A stretch of DNA of 64,000 nucleotides from Colwellia sp. C2M11 (lineage in GTDB: Bacteria > Pseudomonadota > Gammaproteobacteria > Enterobacterales > Alteromonadaceae), in assembly GCF_018860915.1 (NCBI RefSeq), contig NZ_JAHKQD010000028.1, positions 1-64,000 of the forward strand, written 5' to 3'. A program made the translations under genes and the position numbers. The notes beneath the pieces are model-generated. The model was not told the origin of the DNA, searched no databases, and saw only the letters and a program-made list of their open reading frames with translations. Numbering within the stretch: the first letter of the stretch is position 1; the number at the start of each line of letters is the position of its first letter. Shown here in pieces: positions 1 to 8,390 of this stretch.

Positions 1-831
1 AAATAAGTTGAATCCTTTTGATACTTGTCCAACTTCATCTTCCGCATATATTTTTAAGCGGCGGGTTAGGTCACCTTCGCCTTGGCTAATATCGTCTAAT
101 GCAAGTGCGGTGTCACATAAAGGTCGGGTGATTTTAGCAGAGATATAAAGACTGATAAAAATTACAAGTGCAATTAACGAAGCACCGACAGTCCCAATGA
201 GCAACATGGCTTTATTAATACTAGCATTCACTTTTAAACGAATACTAGCAATCTCATCTTCAATATCATCAATATAGAAACCTGAACCTACCATCCATTG
301 AAATTTATCAATAGATTTAGCATAACCTAATTTAGTTACTTCCATATCTTTAGATGGTTTATGCCACATATATTCTACATAGCCACCACCATCTTGTGCT
401 TTATCTATTAATTCCTTAATAACAAGCACACCGTTTGGATCTTTTAAATTATAAAGATTTTTGCCTTCAAGCTCCGGCTTTTCTTTATGGGCAATGTTTA
501 TACCATCGTATTTATAAATAAAAATATAACCATCTTTAGACTCTTCAAAAACAATATTACGTAAATAGCCGGCAACTACATTTTTTATTTGCTCATCATT
601 AATCCCACTCGCTTGTTCAACTAAACTACTCACGGCAGACAATGATATATCAACATAATTTTTAAGGGTTGCTCGTTTATCCTCCATCATTTTACTTTTA
701 GTATTTTGAACTTGTTCTTCACCAAGTTCTTTAAGTTGGATATTGACCAAAAACATAACCACTAGAACAGCGACTGTTATAGGAGCAATTGAAAGCAACA
801 AAATCCTTTGCTTAATACTGAGTGTGTTCAT
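1..831 (-). CDS. Methyl-accepting chemotaxis protein, N-terminal part (gene continues beyond window start)
   Basis: The frame is open from an ATG at 831 to the window edge (277 codons, no stop). The product begins with a short cytoplasmic stretch and a membrane segment (about residues 8-30). A periplasmic region with an sCache_2-type small-ligand sensor follows, including a Y-I-F-I-Y strand, and then a second membrane segment (about 215-235). After it comes a HAMP start with the typical I-T-R-P-L motif and an E-G-D-L-T-R-R stretch. This is the layout of a single-Cache chemoreceptor; the cytoplasmic signalling hairpin lies outside the window. The ligand is unknown; sCache_2 domains often bind small organic acids. 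A sensor kinase or cyclase with the same N-terminus cannot be fully excluded. Confidence 0.82.
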   Translation of the reverse strand, partial: MNTLSIKQRILLLSIAPITVAVLVVMFLVNIQLKELGEEQVQNTKSKMMEDKRATLKNYVDISLSAVSSLVEQASGINDEQIKNVVAGYLRNIVFEESKDGYIFIYKYDGINIAHKEKPELEGKNLYNLKDPNGVLVIKELIDKAQDGGGYVEYMWHKPSKDMEVTKLGYAKSIDKFQWMVGSGFYIDDIEDEIASIRLKVNASINKAMLLIGTVGASLIALVIFISLYISAKITRPLCDTALALDDISQGEGDLTRRLKIYAEDEVGQVSKGFNLF

Positions 832-995
832 GATATTCCTTACCAGTTAGAGTGTTTTTTTAAGAAGGTAAAGCTAACCTTAAATCGATTGGAAGCCCTT
901 ACATGCTTATTTTTAAATAATATTTTATTTATCAAGGAGTATAGATAAATTAGTTATTTCTACAAAGAAGTGAGTGTAAATTTTTTGTTTTATTA

Positions 996-1011
996 TTAGA
1001 GTAAACTCTAA
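996..1011. promoter_or_regulatory. Perfect 7-bp inverted repeat, possible operator
   Basis: TTAGAGT and ACTCTAA are separated by two bases, just upstream of a purine-rich Shine-Dalgarno-like element. The size fits a dimeric regulator's operator. No regulator can be assigned and the gene it would control is not evident. Confidence 0.25.
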
Positions 1012-1092
1012 AAGAGGAGCAAAATGGTAATCACAAGTGATGTGAACTAAACCAAATCTACACATACTTTACTTAGTCGATTCTAGCGAATT

Positions 1093-1138
1093 GTAAGAAA
1101 TATTACTATTATTTACGCTCTCTAATAATATTTCTTAC
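1093..1138 (-). terminator. 13-bp hairpin downstream of the HExxH lipoprotein gene
   Basis: Arms 1093-1105 and 1126-1138 are perfect complements around a 20-base loop. It lies about 30 bases past the stop of the minus-strand gene, where a terminator is expected. No clean U-tract follows on either strand, so it could also be an RNA-stabilising structure. Confidence 0.4.
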
Positions 1139-1168
1139 TGCTTTTGATGTCAAAGTTTGATGTTTAAA

Positions 1169-3070
1169 TTAATGCTTGGGCAATGGCTTATGATGATACA
1201 AATAGGGGATAGCTTGTTGATCTTGTTTCGTTGTAAATACACGTTTGGCATTTTTAAGGTTATTGGATTGTATCGGGCCTATGGTTAAATTTTCTATCCA
1301 ATCATTACCACTTGTCATTTGAATAGGGGTAGGTACATTTAGTAAAGCGGTTTCACTATCAAATTCAGGTAATACTCGGCTAGCACTAAATAATACTCTA
1401 GGTTTAATATCTTGTTCGCCTATTCTACCGCGTTGACCCCAGGTAACCTTATAATCACTACTGGAAATAGTATCACCAATAGGTTGATTTGTTATTGCAA
1501 CATCTCTAAAAATATTAAAACGTTTTTGCATCATCAATTCTTCAAACAACATGGCGTAATCTTCTCGTAAACTTGAATAAGCATAAAAGTCGGTGGCAGA
1601 ATCAGGGCTAAAAATTATTTCTATATCTGTTGGTAAATAGGATTTTTGTGTATTGGTGGCACTTTCACCAGCAAAGCTAACTTGAGCCAAATCACGCATC
1701 GTTTGACTTTGCAGAGGGTACGCTACAGACAAGTTGTCTGATTCTGTATTATTGCTAACAGCAGCATCTAATATACGTTGTGAAGAAGAGTAGGTTGACC
1801 ATCGACTACTAGGAAAAAAATCATTTGCATGGGCTAATTCATGGTACATTAAAGATGTAAGTCGATACAGACCATCACTTTCGGTTCGGTCAGTACGTAC
1901 TGAACTAGGAATAGTAGAATAAGCGTAATCATTATCTTTTACATAACGCCAAGGCATTACAAATTGAAGATCGTTTCCAAAATCAGCACGATAATCTGGA
2001 GCTTCATTTATTGTGTCTCGCTCTTGCGCAGTTAACCAAAAATTATTGGCATCAAGATAAATAGCACCTGTTGCCGCCCAGTAAAATGAGGGACGAACAT
2101 CGTAGCTGATAACAATTGCAGTTGTTGCTCTAAGTAGGCGTTTTATATCATCATGAGGATCATTATTAATTAAAAACGATTTAAACTTTTCCCCCATCCA
2201 TTGGTGGGATACAACAACTCGATCCATAATGGTATCTACAGATGGAATATCTGCAGCGTTTTGAACCTCACTCGCAATAAGAGGTAATTTATTTAGCGTA
2301 CAAGAACTCGTTAAGGCATTTGAGTATACACAATCAACTAAATCATCTTTATAAGGGCTAGATTCATTGTAAGAGAATACCTTAGCAACGCGTGTCTCAA
2401 AATAAGCGTTATTGCTGATCGTATCAGCTGATTCAACAAGTATTGTTACTGTATCACTATATTTTACTCCATCTGAGGAAATTGAGGCTGTAAAGCTCAG
2501 ATAAGTATCTTTATTAACTTGTGGTGCATCGAAAAAAATTGCTAATTTTCCGTTAGTGTCAGTATCAGTTAATGTCACAGTAGGACCAGCAACTTGTTCC
2601 CAATTTAATAAATTACTATCAATGTCTTCATTAATTTCAGCTCTTAAGGATACTTTATTACCGCTACGTACTTCATGTGCTAATCGTGTGGTGATTAAAC
2701 TTGATTCCCCTGTTACCGTGATAGTTTTTGTTAATGTTTGACTTGCACCACCATCATTATTAAAACTTACCGAAAAACTATATTCTCCTGCGCTAGCAGG
2801 TGTAAACCCTATAGCTTTACTTTTAGGAGCAAGCAAGTCTACAGCGTCACCAGCTGTTTGTTGCCACTGTATATTGGTTAAGTCACCATCAGGGAAATAC
2901 AAAATTAAATCTACACCTTGGTTTATTGAAAGTGAGTCTTCAAGTTGCAAAATACTTCCTATAGTATCAACATTATTAGTATTATCAGATTGAGAGCTTC
3001 CACCACCGCAAGCTGACAACATGAGTGTTGATGAAAGTGTTAAGTGTAAGAAAGTATTTTTAAATGTCAT
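1169..3070 (-). CDS. Secreted lipoprotein with Ig-like repeats and an HExxH metallopeptidase-like domain
   Basis: The 633-residue product starts with a lipoprotein signal; the lipobox L-S-A-C puts the lipidated cysteine at residue 21, followed by glycines and a Ser/Asn-rich linker. Residues about 40-215 look like two PKD/Ig-like beta-sandwich domains (each with a W-E/W-Q-Q ... G-P/G-D core). A domain with H-E-L-A-H at 410-414 follows; a glutamate in the E-D-Y-A-M-L-F-E-E stretch (503-511) could be the third zinc ligand. Cysteines 247 and 257 might form a disulfide. The family is not one I can name. A surface-anchored zinc peptidase is an inference from the motif. The gene appears to be monocistronic. 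Confidence 0.75.
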   Translation of the reverse strand: MTFKNTFLHLTLSSTLMLSACGGGSSQSDNTNNVDTIGSILQLEDSLSINQGVDLILYFPDGDLTNIQWQQTAGDAVDLLAPKSKAIGFTPASAGEYSFSVSFNNDGGASQTLTKTITVTGESSLITTRLAHEVRSGNKVSLRAEINEDIDSNLLNWEQVAGPTVTLTDTDTNGKLAIFFDAPQVNKDTYLSFTASISSDGVKYSDTVTILVESADTISNNAYFETRVAKVFSYNESSPYKDDLVDCVYSNALTSSCTLNKLPLIASEVQNAADIPSVDTIMDRVVVSHQWMGEKFKSFLINNDPHDDIKRLLRATTAIVISYDVRPSFYWAATGAIYLDANNFWLTAQERDTINEAPDYRADFGNDLQFVMPWRYVKDNDYAYSTIPSSVRTDRTESDGLYRLTSLMYHELAHANDFFPSSRWSTYSSSQRILDAAVSNNTESDNLSVAYPLQSQTMRDLAQVSFAGESATNTQKSYLPTDIEIIFSPDSATDFYAYSSLREDYAMLFEELMMQKRFNIFRDVAITNQPIGDTISSSDYKVTWGQRGRIGEQDIKPRVLFSASRVLPEFDSETALLNVPTPIQMTSGNDWIENLTIGPIQSNNLKNAKRVFTTKQDQQAIPYLYHHKPLPKH

Positions 3071-3106
3071 GCTTTGAATCCTTTAAGTGCAGATAAAACA
3101 ACCAAG

Positions 3107-3508
3107 TTAATCAGCTTTATCCGTTTTAGGTTTACGAATACTAAGTCCAAGTTCTTGTCCTTTATATTTTGCATAATAGCTACATCCTAAAAACATAGTA
3201 GAAGCAAATATAAGCTCTAATAGCGCCCAAATTCTATCACTTGGTAAGACCCATAATGTAGTTAATGAGTGTAAAAAGTAAATTAATACAATGAAATTTG
3301 CCCAAGCATGGGTAAATGGATTACCTTGTAAAATTCCCTTCATAGGGAAGAGTAGTGGCAAAATAAATAATAGAAATGTTGTTAAAGCGCTTAAACTTTC
3401 GCTCGGTGATAATACAAGCAACCATAAAGGCATAAAAATAAGTAAAGAAAAATAGCCAAATAAGGCTAATTTTCTGAGGTTTGGGGTAGAGATTTTTTGA
3501 GTTTTCAT
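3107..3508 (-). CDS. DUF2069 inner-membrane protein
   Basis: The 133-residue protein has four predicted membrane helices and a short, positively charged C-terminal tail (R-K-P-K-T). Length and pattern match the DUF2069 family, small membrane proteins widespread in gammaproteobacteria and often next to wrbA or arsC. It lies 32 bases downstream of the arsC-family gene on the same strand, so the two are probably cotranscribed with bepA. The function of the family is unknown. No odd feature was seen. Confidence 0.8.
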   Translation of the reverse strand: MKTQKISTPNLRKLALFGYFSLLIFMPLWLLVLSPSESLSALTTFLLFILPLLFPMKGILQGNPFTHAWANFIVLIYFLHSLTTLWVLPSDRIWALLELIFASTMFLGCSYYAKYKGQELGLSIRKPKTDKAD

Positions 3509-3540
3509 TTATTGCTTATAACCTTTAATCTAGAGCAAAG

Positions 3541-3882
3541 TTAGCATAAAGCTAGGGCATTTTGTGGCGGTCTACCTATCACGGCTTTATTACCATCACT
3601 TACAATAGGGCGTTCAATTAATTTTGGTGTAGCAACCATTGCCGCTATCAGTGTTTTATCATCGGCTTTACTTAGGTTTTGCTCCTTAAACTCAGCTTCC
3701 TTTACTCGCATCATTTCGATAGGAGTACAAGATAGTAAGGATAATATTGTTTCAATTTCTGCTTCGGTTAGTGGCTCTTTAAGATATTCAATAACTTTAA
3801 TTTCTTTTTGTGAATTTTCTTTAATCAGCTCAAGAGTTTGTCTGCTTTTTGAACATCTTGGGTTGTGGTAAATTGTTAACAT
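3541..3882 (-). CDS. arsC: ArsC/YfgD family glutaredoxin-dependent reductase-like protein
   Basis: This 113-residue thioredoxin-fold protein carries N-P-R-C-S-K-S-R at residues 7-14, with the catalytic cysteine at 10, and an R-P-P-Q region at the C-terminus as in ArsC proteins. Classical ArsC reduces arsenate with glutaredoxin. This branch sits next to bepA (yfgC) as yfgD does in E. coli, where the physiological substrate is not established, and no arsenite pump or ArsR is nearby. It lies 29 bases from bepA, same strand. I am confident of the family and less so of arsenate as the substrate. Confidence 0.88.
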   Translation of the reverse strand: MLTIYHNPRCSKSRQTLELIKENSQKEIKVIEYLKEPLTEAEIETILSLLSCTPIEMMRVKEAEFKEQNLSKADDKTLIAAMVATPKLIERPIVSDGNKAVIGRPPQNALALC

Positions 3883-3911
3883 AATATATTCTTAATCAGT
3901 AAGGGTTAGTA

Positions 3912-5378
3912 TTATAAACGTTTCAGCTTATTCTCTTGTTCTTGAAGTTGTAATATTCTAGCTTTTACGCGTTTTTGTAAAAGCGGTTGTCCTTCAATAA
4001 AATCATAACTTGTTTGTAATTCATCTACGGCTTTTTTATATGCACCCAATAAAGCTAATACCTCAGCGTTTGTTATATGCATTAAGCCTTTATTTTCTTG
4101 TTTTCTATAAACTTTTGTTAAAATATCATAAGCAATAAAGTTCTCTGGACTAACGATTAAAAAATCTTGAAGAACACTTGCAGCTTGTTCATATTTACCA
4201 GCAGTAAGTAACGCATTAGCATGATTTAAACTAATAACTTGATTGTTCGGCATCAATAAACTTAATTCACTTAACATGGATATTGCTTTGTCATATTCTT
4301 TTAATGATAAATAAACATCAGTTAGCGCATCAATATAAAATAGATTATTTTTATCTTCTTGCCTTAGAGCTTCTAAAATACTTTTAGCTTGTTCATAATT
4401 TTTATTTTCGAAATATGATAACGCTAATCCATATTTTGCACCAGCCTCTACAGCATAACTTTGCGTTCGTAATTGTCGTGCAAAATAGGCAATATTGTCG
4501 TTCGGGTTACCTTGATATCGAGCTTGAATTCTAGACTTAGCTAATTCAAAGTTGAGACTTGGAGCTAAACGACGTATTGGGTAATTATGAGCACGTTGTC
4601 TTGCGTCGGCTATTCGTGATTCAGGTAAAGGATGTGTAAGTAACATTGCAGGTGGTTTACTGGCGTAGCGGTATTTCTCAGACATCTTAGCAAAGAAACT
4701 TGGAGCACCTTGAGGATCAAAATTACTGTTTGCTAGCAAAGCAATACCAACTCTATCGGCTTCTTTTTCATTACTACGAGTATAATTGATACTGGCTTGT
4801 TGAGAAGCAGCCATAGAAGCACTTAATGCCGCCATGCCAACGGTAGGATTGACTAGGGCAAGTAATATACCTGAAACCATTCCTGCCATCGTTAACGATT
4901 GGCTATTACTTTGTGATTCTAAACGGCGTGCTAAATGACGTTGTGTAACATGAGATATTTCATGAGCTATAACAGATGCAAGCTCACTTTCATTATCAGC
5001 AGTTGTTAATAAACCACTATGAATACCAACATGACCACCAAAAAAAGCAAATGCGTTGAGTTCATCATTGTTAATTAAAAAAAATTCAAACGGATAATTA
5101 ACATCATTAGCATTCTTAACTAGTTGATTGCCTAAATGATTGATGTATTCTATTAAAACGGGATCTTGAATGACAGGCTGAGTGGCACGAAGTTGGCGCA
5201 TCATTGCTGTACCTATTTGTCCCTCTTTATCTAAAGAGAGGACACTAAAACCCGAAATACCTATCTCAGGTAATTTGTTTTTATTGTTTTGCCCATGGGC
5301 CTCGGCATCTAAATTAAACGTATTTGCTATTAACGTGGTGATAGCAATGCCTATTAATAAAGGTTTTATGTTAAACAA
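3912..5378 (-). CDS. bepA: BepA, periplasmic M48 metalloprotease/chaperone with TPR domain
   Basis: The 488-residue protein has a signal peptide ending near residue 27 (A-E-A). An M48 protease domain follows, with H-E-I-S-H at 139-143 and the downstream E-K-E-A-D glutamate ligand, and then a C-terminal TPR array from about residue 300. Length and architecture match E. coli BepA (YfgC). That protein matures LptD or degrades stalled LptD at the BAM complex, and it acts in the periplasm at the outer membrane. The gene heads a minus-strand run with yfgD and DUF2069. Its start codon is followed by a normal Sec signal, which supports this start. Confidence 0.93.
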   Translation of the reverse strand: MFNIKPLLIGIAITTLIANTFNLDAEAHGQNNKNKLPEIGISGFSVLSLDKEGQIGTAMMRQLRATQPVIQDPVLIEYINHLGNQLVKNANDVNYPFEFFLINNDELNAFAFFGGHVGIHSGLLTTADNESELASVIAHEISHVTQRHLARRLESQSNSQSLTMAGMVSGILLALVNPTVGMAALSASMAASQQASINYTRSNEKEADRVGIALLANSNFDPQGAPSFFAKMSEKYRYASKPPAMLLTHPLPESRIADARQRAHNYPIRRLAPSLNFELAKSRIQARYQGNPNDNIAYFARQLRTQSYAVEAGAKYGLALSYFENKNYEQAKSILEALRQEDKNNLFYIDALTDVYLSLKEYDKAISMLSELSLLMPNNQVISLNHANALLTAGKYEQAASVLQDFLIVSPENFIAYDILTKVYRKQENKGLMHITNAEVLALLGAYKKAVDELQTSYDFIEGQPLLQKRVKARILQLQEQENKLKRL

Positions 5379-5612
5379 TATGTAATCCTGTAATTAGTTT
5401 TATGAGAATGATATAAATAAAAGCAGTATATTAATGCTAAATACCCATCATTCTTTGACACCGATTATGAAGAAAGATTCGGTTAAAAATTAAATTATTA
5501 TAAATTAAGTTGTTTGAGTAAGCTGTTCATTTAGCTATTTATATAAGAACAGTTAAGATAAGATATCAAATTGATTGTCGCAGATTACCTTGTTAAAAAA
5601 AAGAACTAAATA

Positions 5613-5837
5613 ATGATCTTTCAATATGATGCTAGTCAAGAAAAGTGTCCACTTCCATTGGTTCAGTTACGCTTGATTTTGAAGAAAATGACTAAAGATG
5701 ATGTTTGTGTGTTAAAAATACGTGATTCAGGCTCTAAAGAAAGTATACCTAAATTATTGTCTAAGTTAGGGTATGGTTTTAAGCAAAATATTATTGGCAA
5801 TAACATTGTAGAAATAACGTTATCTAAAAATAATTAA
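5613..5837 (+). CDS. TusA/SirA family sulfur-carrier-like protein
   Basis: The 74-residue protein has the family motif C-P-L-P at residues 12-15, the single catalytic cysteine being C12, followed by the alpha/beta sandwich typical of TusA-like proteins. TusA relays persulfide sulfur for tRNA thiolation and other uses. This short branch next to perM is a separate clade, often called 'sulfurtransferase TusA family', and its partner is unknown. It precedes perM by 49 bases on the same strand, an arrangement common in Alteromonadales. Transcribed divergently from bepA. Confidence 0.85.
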   Translation: MIFQYDASQEKCPLPLVQLRLILKKMTKDDVCVLKIRDSGSKESIPKLLSKLGYGFKQNIIGNNIVEITLSKNN

Positions 5838-5886
5838 ATTTAATTAATGTAAAATATAATAAAACACAGTGGAGTAAAGGAAATAT

Positions 5887-6957
5887 ATGTTTAAGCTTTT
5901 TAGCGACTGGTATACCCGTAAGTTTTCAGACCCTCATGCTGTTACGCTTGTGGTTATTTTGCTCGGTCTATTTTTATTCCTCGCCTTATTTAGTCATTTA
6001 TTAATGCCAGTACTTGTTGCGTTAGGAATTGCTTTTTTATTAGATCTACCTGTCAATAAATTGGTGGCTTTAAAACTTTCCAGAACTGGTTCAACCGTTG
6101 TTATTGTAGCAAGTTTTGTCGGGATATCATTAATTTCTCTGCTTGGCTTGATGCCAATTATTTGGCAACAAAGTAGTAATTTATTGCAAGAAGTACCAAA
6201 CATGGTGACTGAAGGACAAAAATATTTATTAACGTTACCTGAAAAATATCCAGATATTATTCAAGCTTCACAGATTGAAACTTTTATTAATACAATTAAA
6301 GATAAGTCCCTTGAATGGGGGGAAGTTGCACTTAAGGCGTCTCTTAATTCTATTTCTGATATTGTAGCCTTAATGGTTTATCTTATTTTAGTGCCTCTGA
6401 TGGTGTTCTTTTTTCTGAAAGATAAGCAAGATTTGTTTGCTACTTTCAGTCGATTCTTACCTAAAGAGCGTCGTATGGCGACAGCAGTTGGTAAAGAAAT
6501 GAATCAGCAAATATTAAATTATATACGCGGTAAAGTAATTGAAATTCTTATTGTTGGCGCTTCTACCACTATCGCATTTGTATTTCTTGATTTACGATAT
6601 TCTGTTTTATTAGGCGTATTAGTTGGTTTGTCAGTATTAGTGCCTTATGTTGGAGCAACGATTGTAACTATTCCTGTTTTTCTAGTTGCCTTGTTTCAGT
6701 TTGGTTTTAGTCAAGAGCTAGGATATGTAATGTTGGCTTATGGGATTATTCAAGCCATAGACGGTAATGTAATAGTGCCATTATTATTTTCAGAAGCCGT
6801 TAACCTTCACCCTGTCACTATAATTATTGCTGTAATACTCTTTGGTGGTTTATGGGGATTTTGGGGAATATTTTTCGCGATACCTTTAGCAACATTAGTT
6901 AAAGCAGTGATTAATGCTTGGTCTTCAACACAGGAAGACTTTGAATCTATAAATTAA
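5887..6957 (+). CDS. perM: PerM, AI-2E transporter family membrane protein
   Basis: The 356-residue inner-membrane protein has about eight hydrophobic segments and the family's central cytoplasmic/amphipathic part (about 70-150). The conserved C-terminal half carries a P-Y-V-G-A loop and a G-G-L-W-G-F-W-G stretch. AI-2E transporter (UPF0118) proteins include TqsA, which exports autoinducer-2, and PerM, a putative permease of unknown substrate. The position beside bcp and the tusA-like gene matches PerM. An SD-like GGAGTAAAGG precedes the ATG. Convergent with bcp. Confidence 0.88.
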   Translation: MFKLFSDWYTRKFSDPHAVTLVVILLGLFLFLALFSHLLMPVLVALGIAFLLDLPVNKLVALKLSRTGSTVVIVASFVGISLISLLGLMPIIWQQSSNLLQEVPNMVTEGQKYLLTLPEKYPDIIQASQIETFINTIKDKSLEWGEVALKASLNSISDIVALMVYLILVPLMVFFFLKDKQDLFATFSRFLPKERRMATAVGKEMNQQILNYIRGKVIEILIVGASTTIAFVFLDLRYSVLLGVLVGLSVLVPYVGATIVTIPVFLVALFQFGFSQELGYVMLAYGIIQAIDGNVIVPLLFSEAVNLHPVTIIIAVILFGGLWGFWGIFFAIPLATLVKAVINAWSSTQEDFESIN

Positions 6958-7048
6958 CTTAACTAGCAAGTAACATAAAGCGGCTATTGTTGTTTGTGCT
7001 GTGAAACCAGCGATATTACAGATAGTGATAGATAAATAAACGCTTTTC

Positions 7049-7092
7049 ATTGATAAAGTCTCCATAATTAACATATGGTAGACTTTATCAAT
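7049..7092. terminator. Bidirectional hairpin between convergent perM and bcp
   Basis: Arms 7049-7061 and 7080-7092 are 13-bp perfect complements, extended inward by a further 4 bp (CCAT/ATGG) across one bulge. The location between two converging stops fits a shared terminator. No long U-tract is present on either side, so termination efficiency is uncertain. Confidence 0.5.
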
Positions 7093-7100
7093 ATTAACGC

Positions 7101-7577
7101 TTAAGCTTGGTTTTCAGTTAAGTAATCAATTACTACTTGGTGATGATCTTTCGTTTTGAACTTGTTAAATACATGCGCTATTTTACCATCTAAGCCAATT
7201 AGAAAACTTAAACGGTGAATGCCGTCGTATTCTTTACCCATAAATTTCTTTAACCCCCAAACACCAAATTCATCAGCTACTTTATGATCAACATCAGAAA
7301 GTAAGGTGAAGTTAAGTTGGTCACGCTCGCAAAATTTAGCTAAACGTTTAGGTTCGTCTGGAGAAATACCAAAAACAACAGTGTTTAGATTACTTAATTC
7401 ACTTTTATTGTCACGTAGGGCTTGCGCTTGAACTGTACAACCAGGGGTCATCGCTTTAGGGTAAAAGTAAACCAATACCTGCTTCTTACCAATATAGTCT
7501 GCTAATGCAACCTTGTTTTCATTTTCATCTTTTAACGTAAATAATGGCGCAGTATCACCAATAGTTAAGGTGTTCAT
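7101..7577 (-). CDS. bcp: Thioredoxin-dependent thiol peroxidase Bcp (PrxQ type)
   Basis: This 158-residue peroxiredoxin reduces hydroperoxides in the cytoplasm. The peroxidatic cysteine is C47 in the motif T-P-G-C-T. The position five residues later, a resolving cysteine in E. coli Bcp, is glutamine here (Q52). The only other cysteine is C83, in the K-F-C-E-R stretch, where the alpha-3 class of PrxQ proteins keeps its resolving cysteine. The enzyme is therefore either an alpha-3-type two-Cys or a one-Cys form. It lies 34 bases downstream of gcvR, same strand, as in many gammaproteobacteria. Confidence 0.95.
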   Translation of the reverse strand: MNTLTIGDTAPLFTLKDENENKVALADYIGKKQVLVYFYPKAMTPGCTVQAQALRDNKSELSNLNTVVFGISPDEPKRLAKFCERDQLNFTLLSDVDHKVADEFGVWGLKKFMGKEYDGIHRLSFLIGLDGKIAHVFNKFKTKDHHQVVIDYLTENQA

Positions 7578-7611
7578 ATTTATCCTTTCTTAAATAATTT
7601 TGTTTAAATAA

Positions 7612-8139
7612 CTATACAAGCCCGTGAGTTGTTTCTTTTATACACCCTTGTACGCCAAATTGCTCGCAAAGTCGTAAAAAATCATTCTCAATATCATTAA
7701 TGCTTATTTTTTGCGTTAATGCAATGGAAATACTCGCACTTATAATGCTAGTTTTGGGGTCTATTTCAGATTTCAATGAGGAAATATCGATTTTTCTTGT
7801 GGCAAAAAACGCAGTCATTGCCTTGAGTAGACCGGGTTGATCAGTACCGGTGTAATCCGCTTGATAATGTTCAACAAGGTCATAAGTTTTGTGACCAGAA
7901 GTGCGTTTCATCATTGTGATTAAATCTAGCGCATGAGCGACCATGGGAAGCCGAGTTTCAATCTTATTTATAGCACGGTTATCGCCATGCAAAAGCATTA
8001 TAAACGTAAACTCTTGCCCGAATATAGCCATCCTGCTATCTAAAATATTACAGCCGCATTCACTTGCTAATTTAGTTAATTCGCTAACACAGCCTGTTCT
8101 ATCAGAACCCATAGCGGTTAACACTAAATATTGAGACAT
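7612..8139 (-). CDS. gcvR: GcvR, glycine cleavage system regulator with tandem ACT domains
   Basis: The 175-residue protein has two ACT folds (about residues 3-75 and 90-165). The first begins with L-V-L-T-A-M-G-S-D-R-T-G, the second with Y-T-G-T-D-Q-P-G. This is the GcvR layout; in E. coli GcvR binds GcvA and holds glycine cleavage genes repressed when glycine is low. It is cotranscribed with bcp. The divergent neighbour is bamC, whereas dapA usually occupies that place. Confidence 0.9.
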   Translation of the reverse strand: MSQYLVLTAMGSDRTGCVSELTKLASECGCNILDSRMAIFGQEFTFIMLLHGDNRAINKIETRLPMVAHALDLITMMKRTSGHKTYDLVEHYQADYTGTDQPGLLKAMTAFFATRKIDISSLKSEIDPKTSIISASISIALTQKISINDIENDFLRLCEQFGVQGCIKETTHGLV

Positions 8140-8390
8140 TTATTTGCCTAGTCGGTGAAAAGGGAGATTATAACGTATCTAATTAATATAGCGTACCCAT
8201 ATAGGGAAAATAACCGTCACGAATCATAATAATAGGCTTGTGTTTGCAAAAACAGGCAAGTACCATGGTGCGCTAATAAATCGATGTGTTTTAAACTCAA
8301 TATTTTTTAATGTTACAATTGAACCAATTACGCTTTAAACCATCAAATGAATACTATTATATACCCAAGTGGGATTTCTCAGGAGTTTTA

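Larger units (their letters stand above)
832..1168. other. Intergenic region with inverted repeat, mini-ORF and hairpin
   Basis: This 337-base gap separates the chemoreceptor start from the end of the HExxH lipoprotein gene. It holds a 7-bp perfect inverted repeat at 996-1011, a strong ribosome-binding-site-like AGAGGAG followed by an 8-codon reading frame at 1024-1050 on the plus strand, and a 13-bp hairpin at 1093-1138. No longer coding frame is visible. The chemoreceptor promoter should lie on the minus strand here, but no clear sigma-28 site was recognised. Confidence 0.5.

Noticed and set aside
8310-8390. Upstream extension of bamC by 27 codons
   Set aside because: The extension would place residues before the lipoprotein signal; the ATG at 8391 has its own CAGGAG site.
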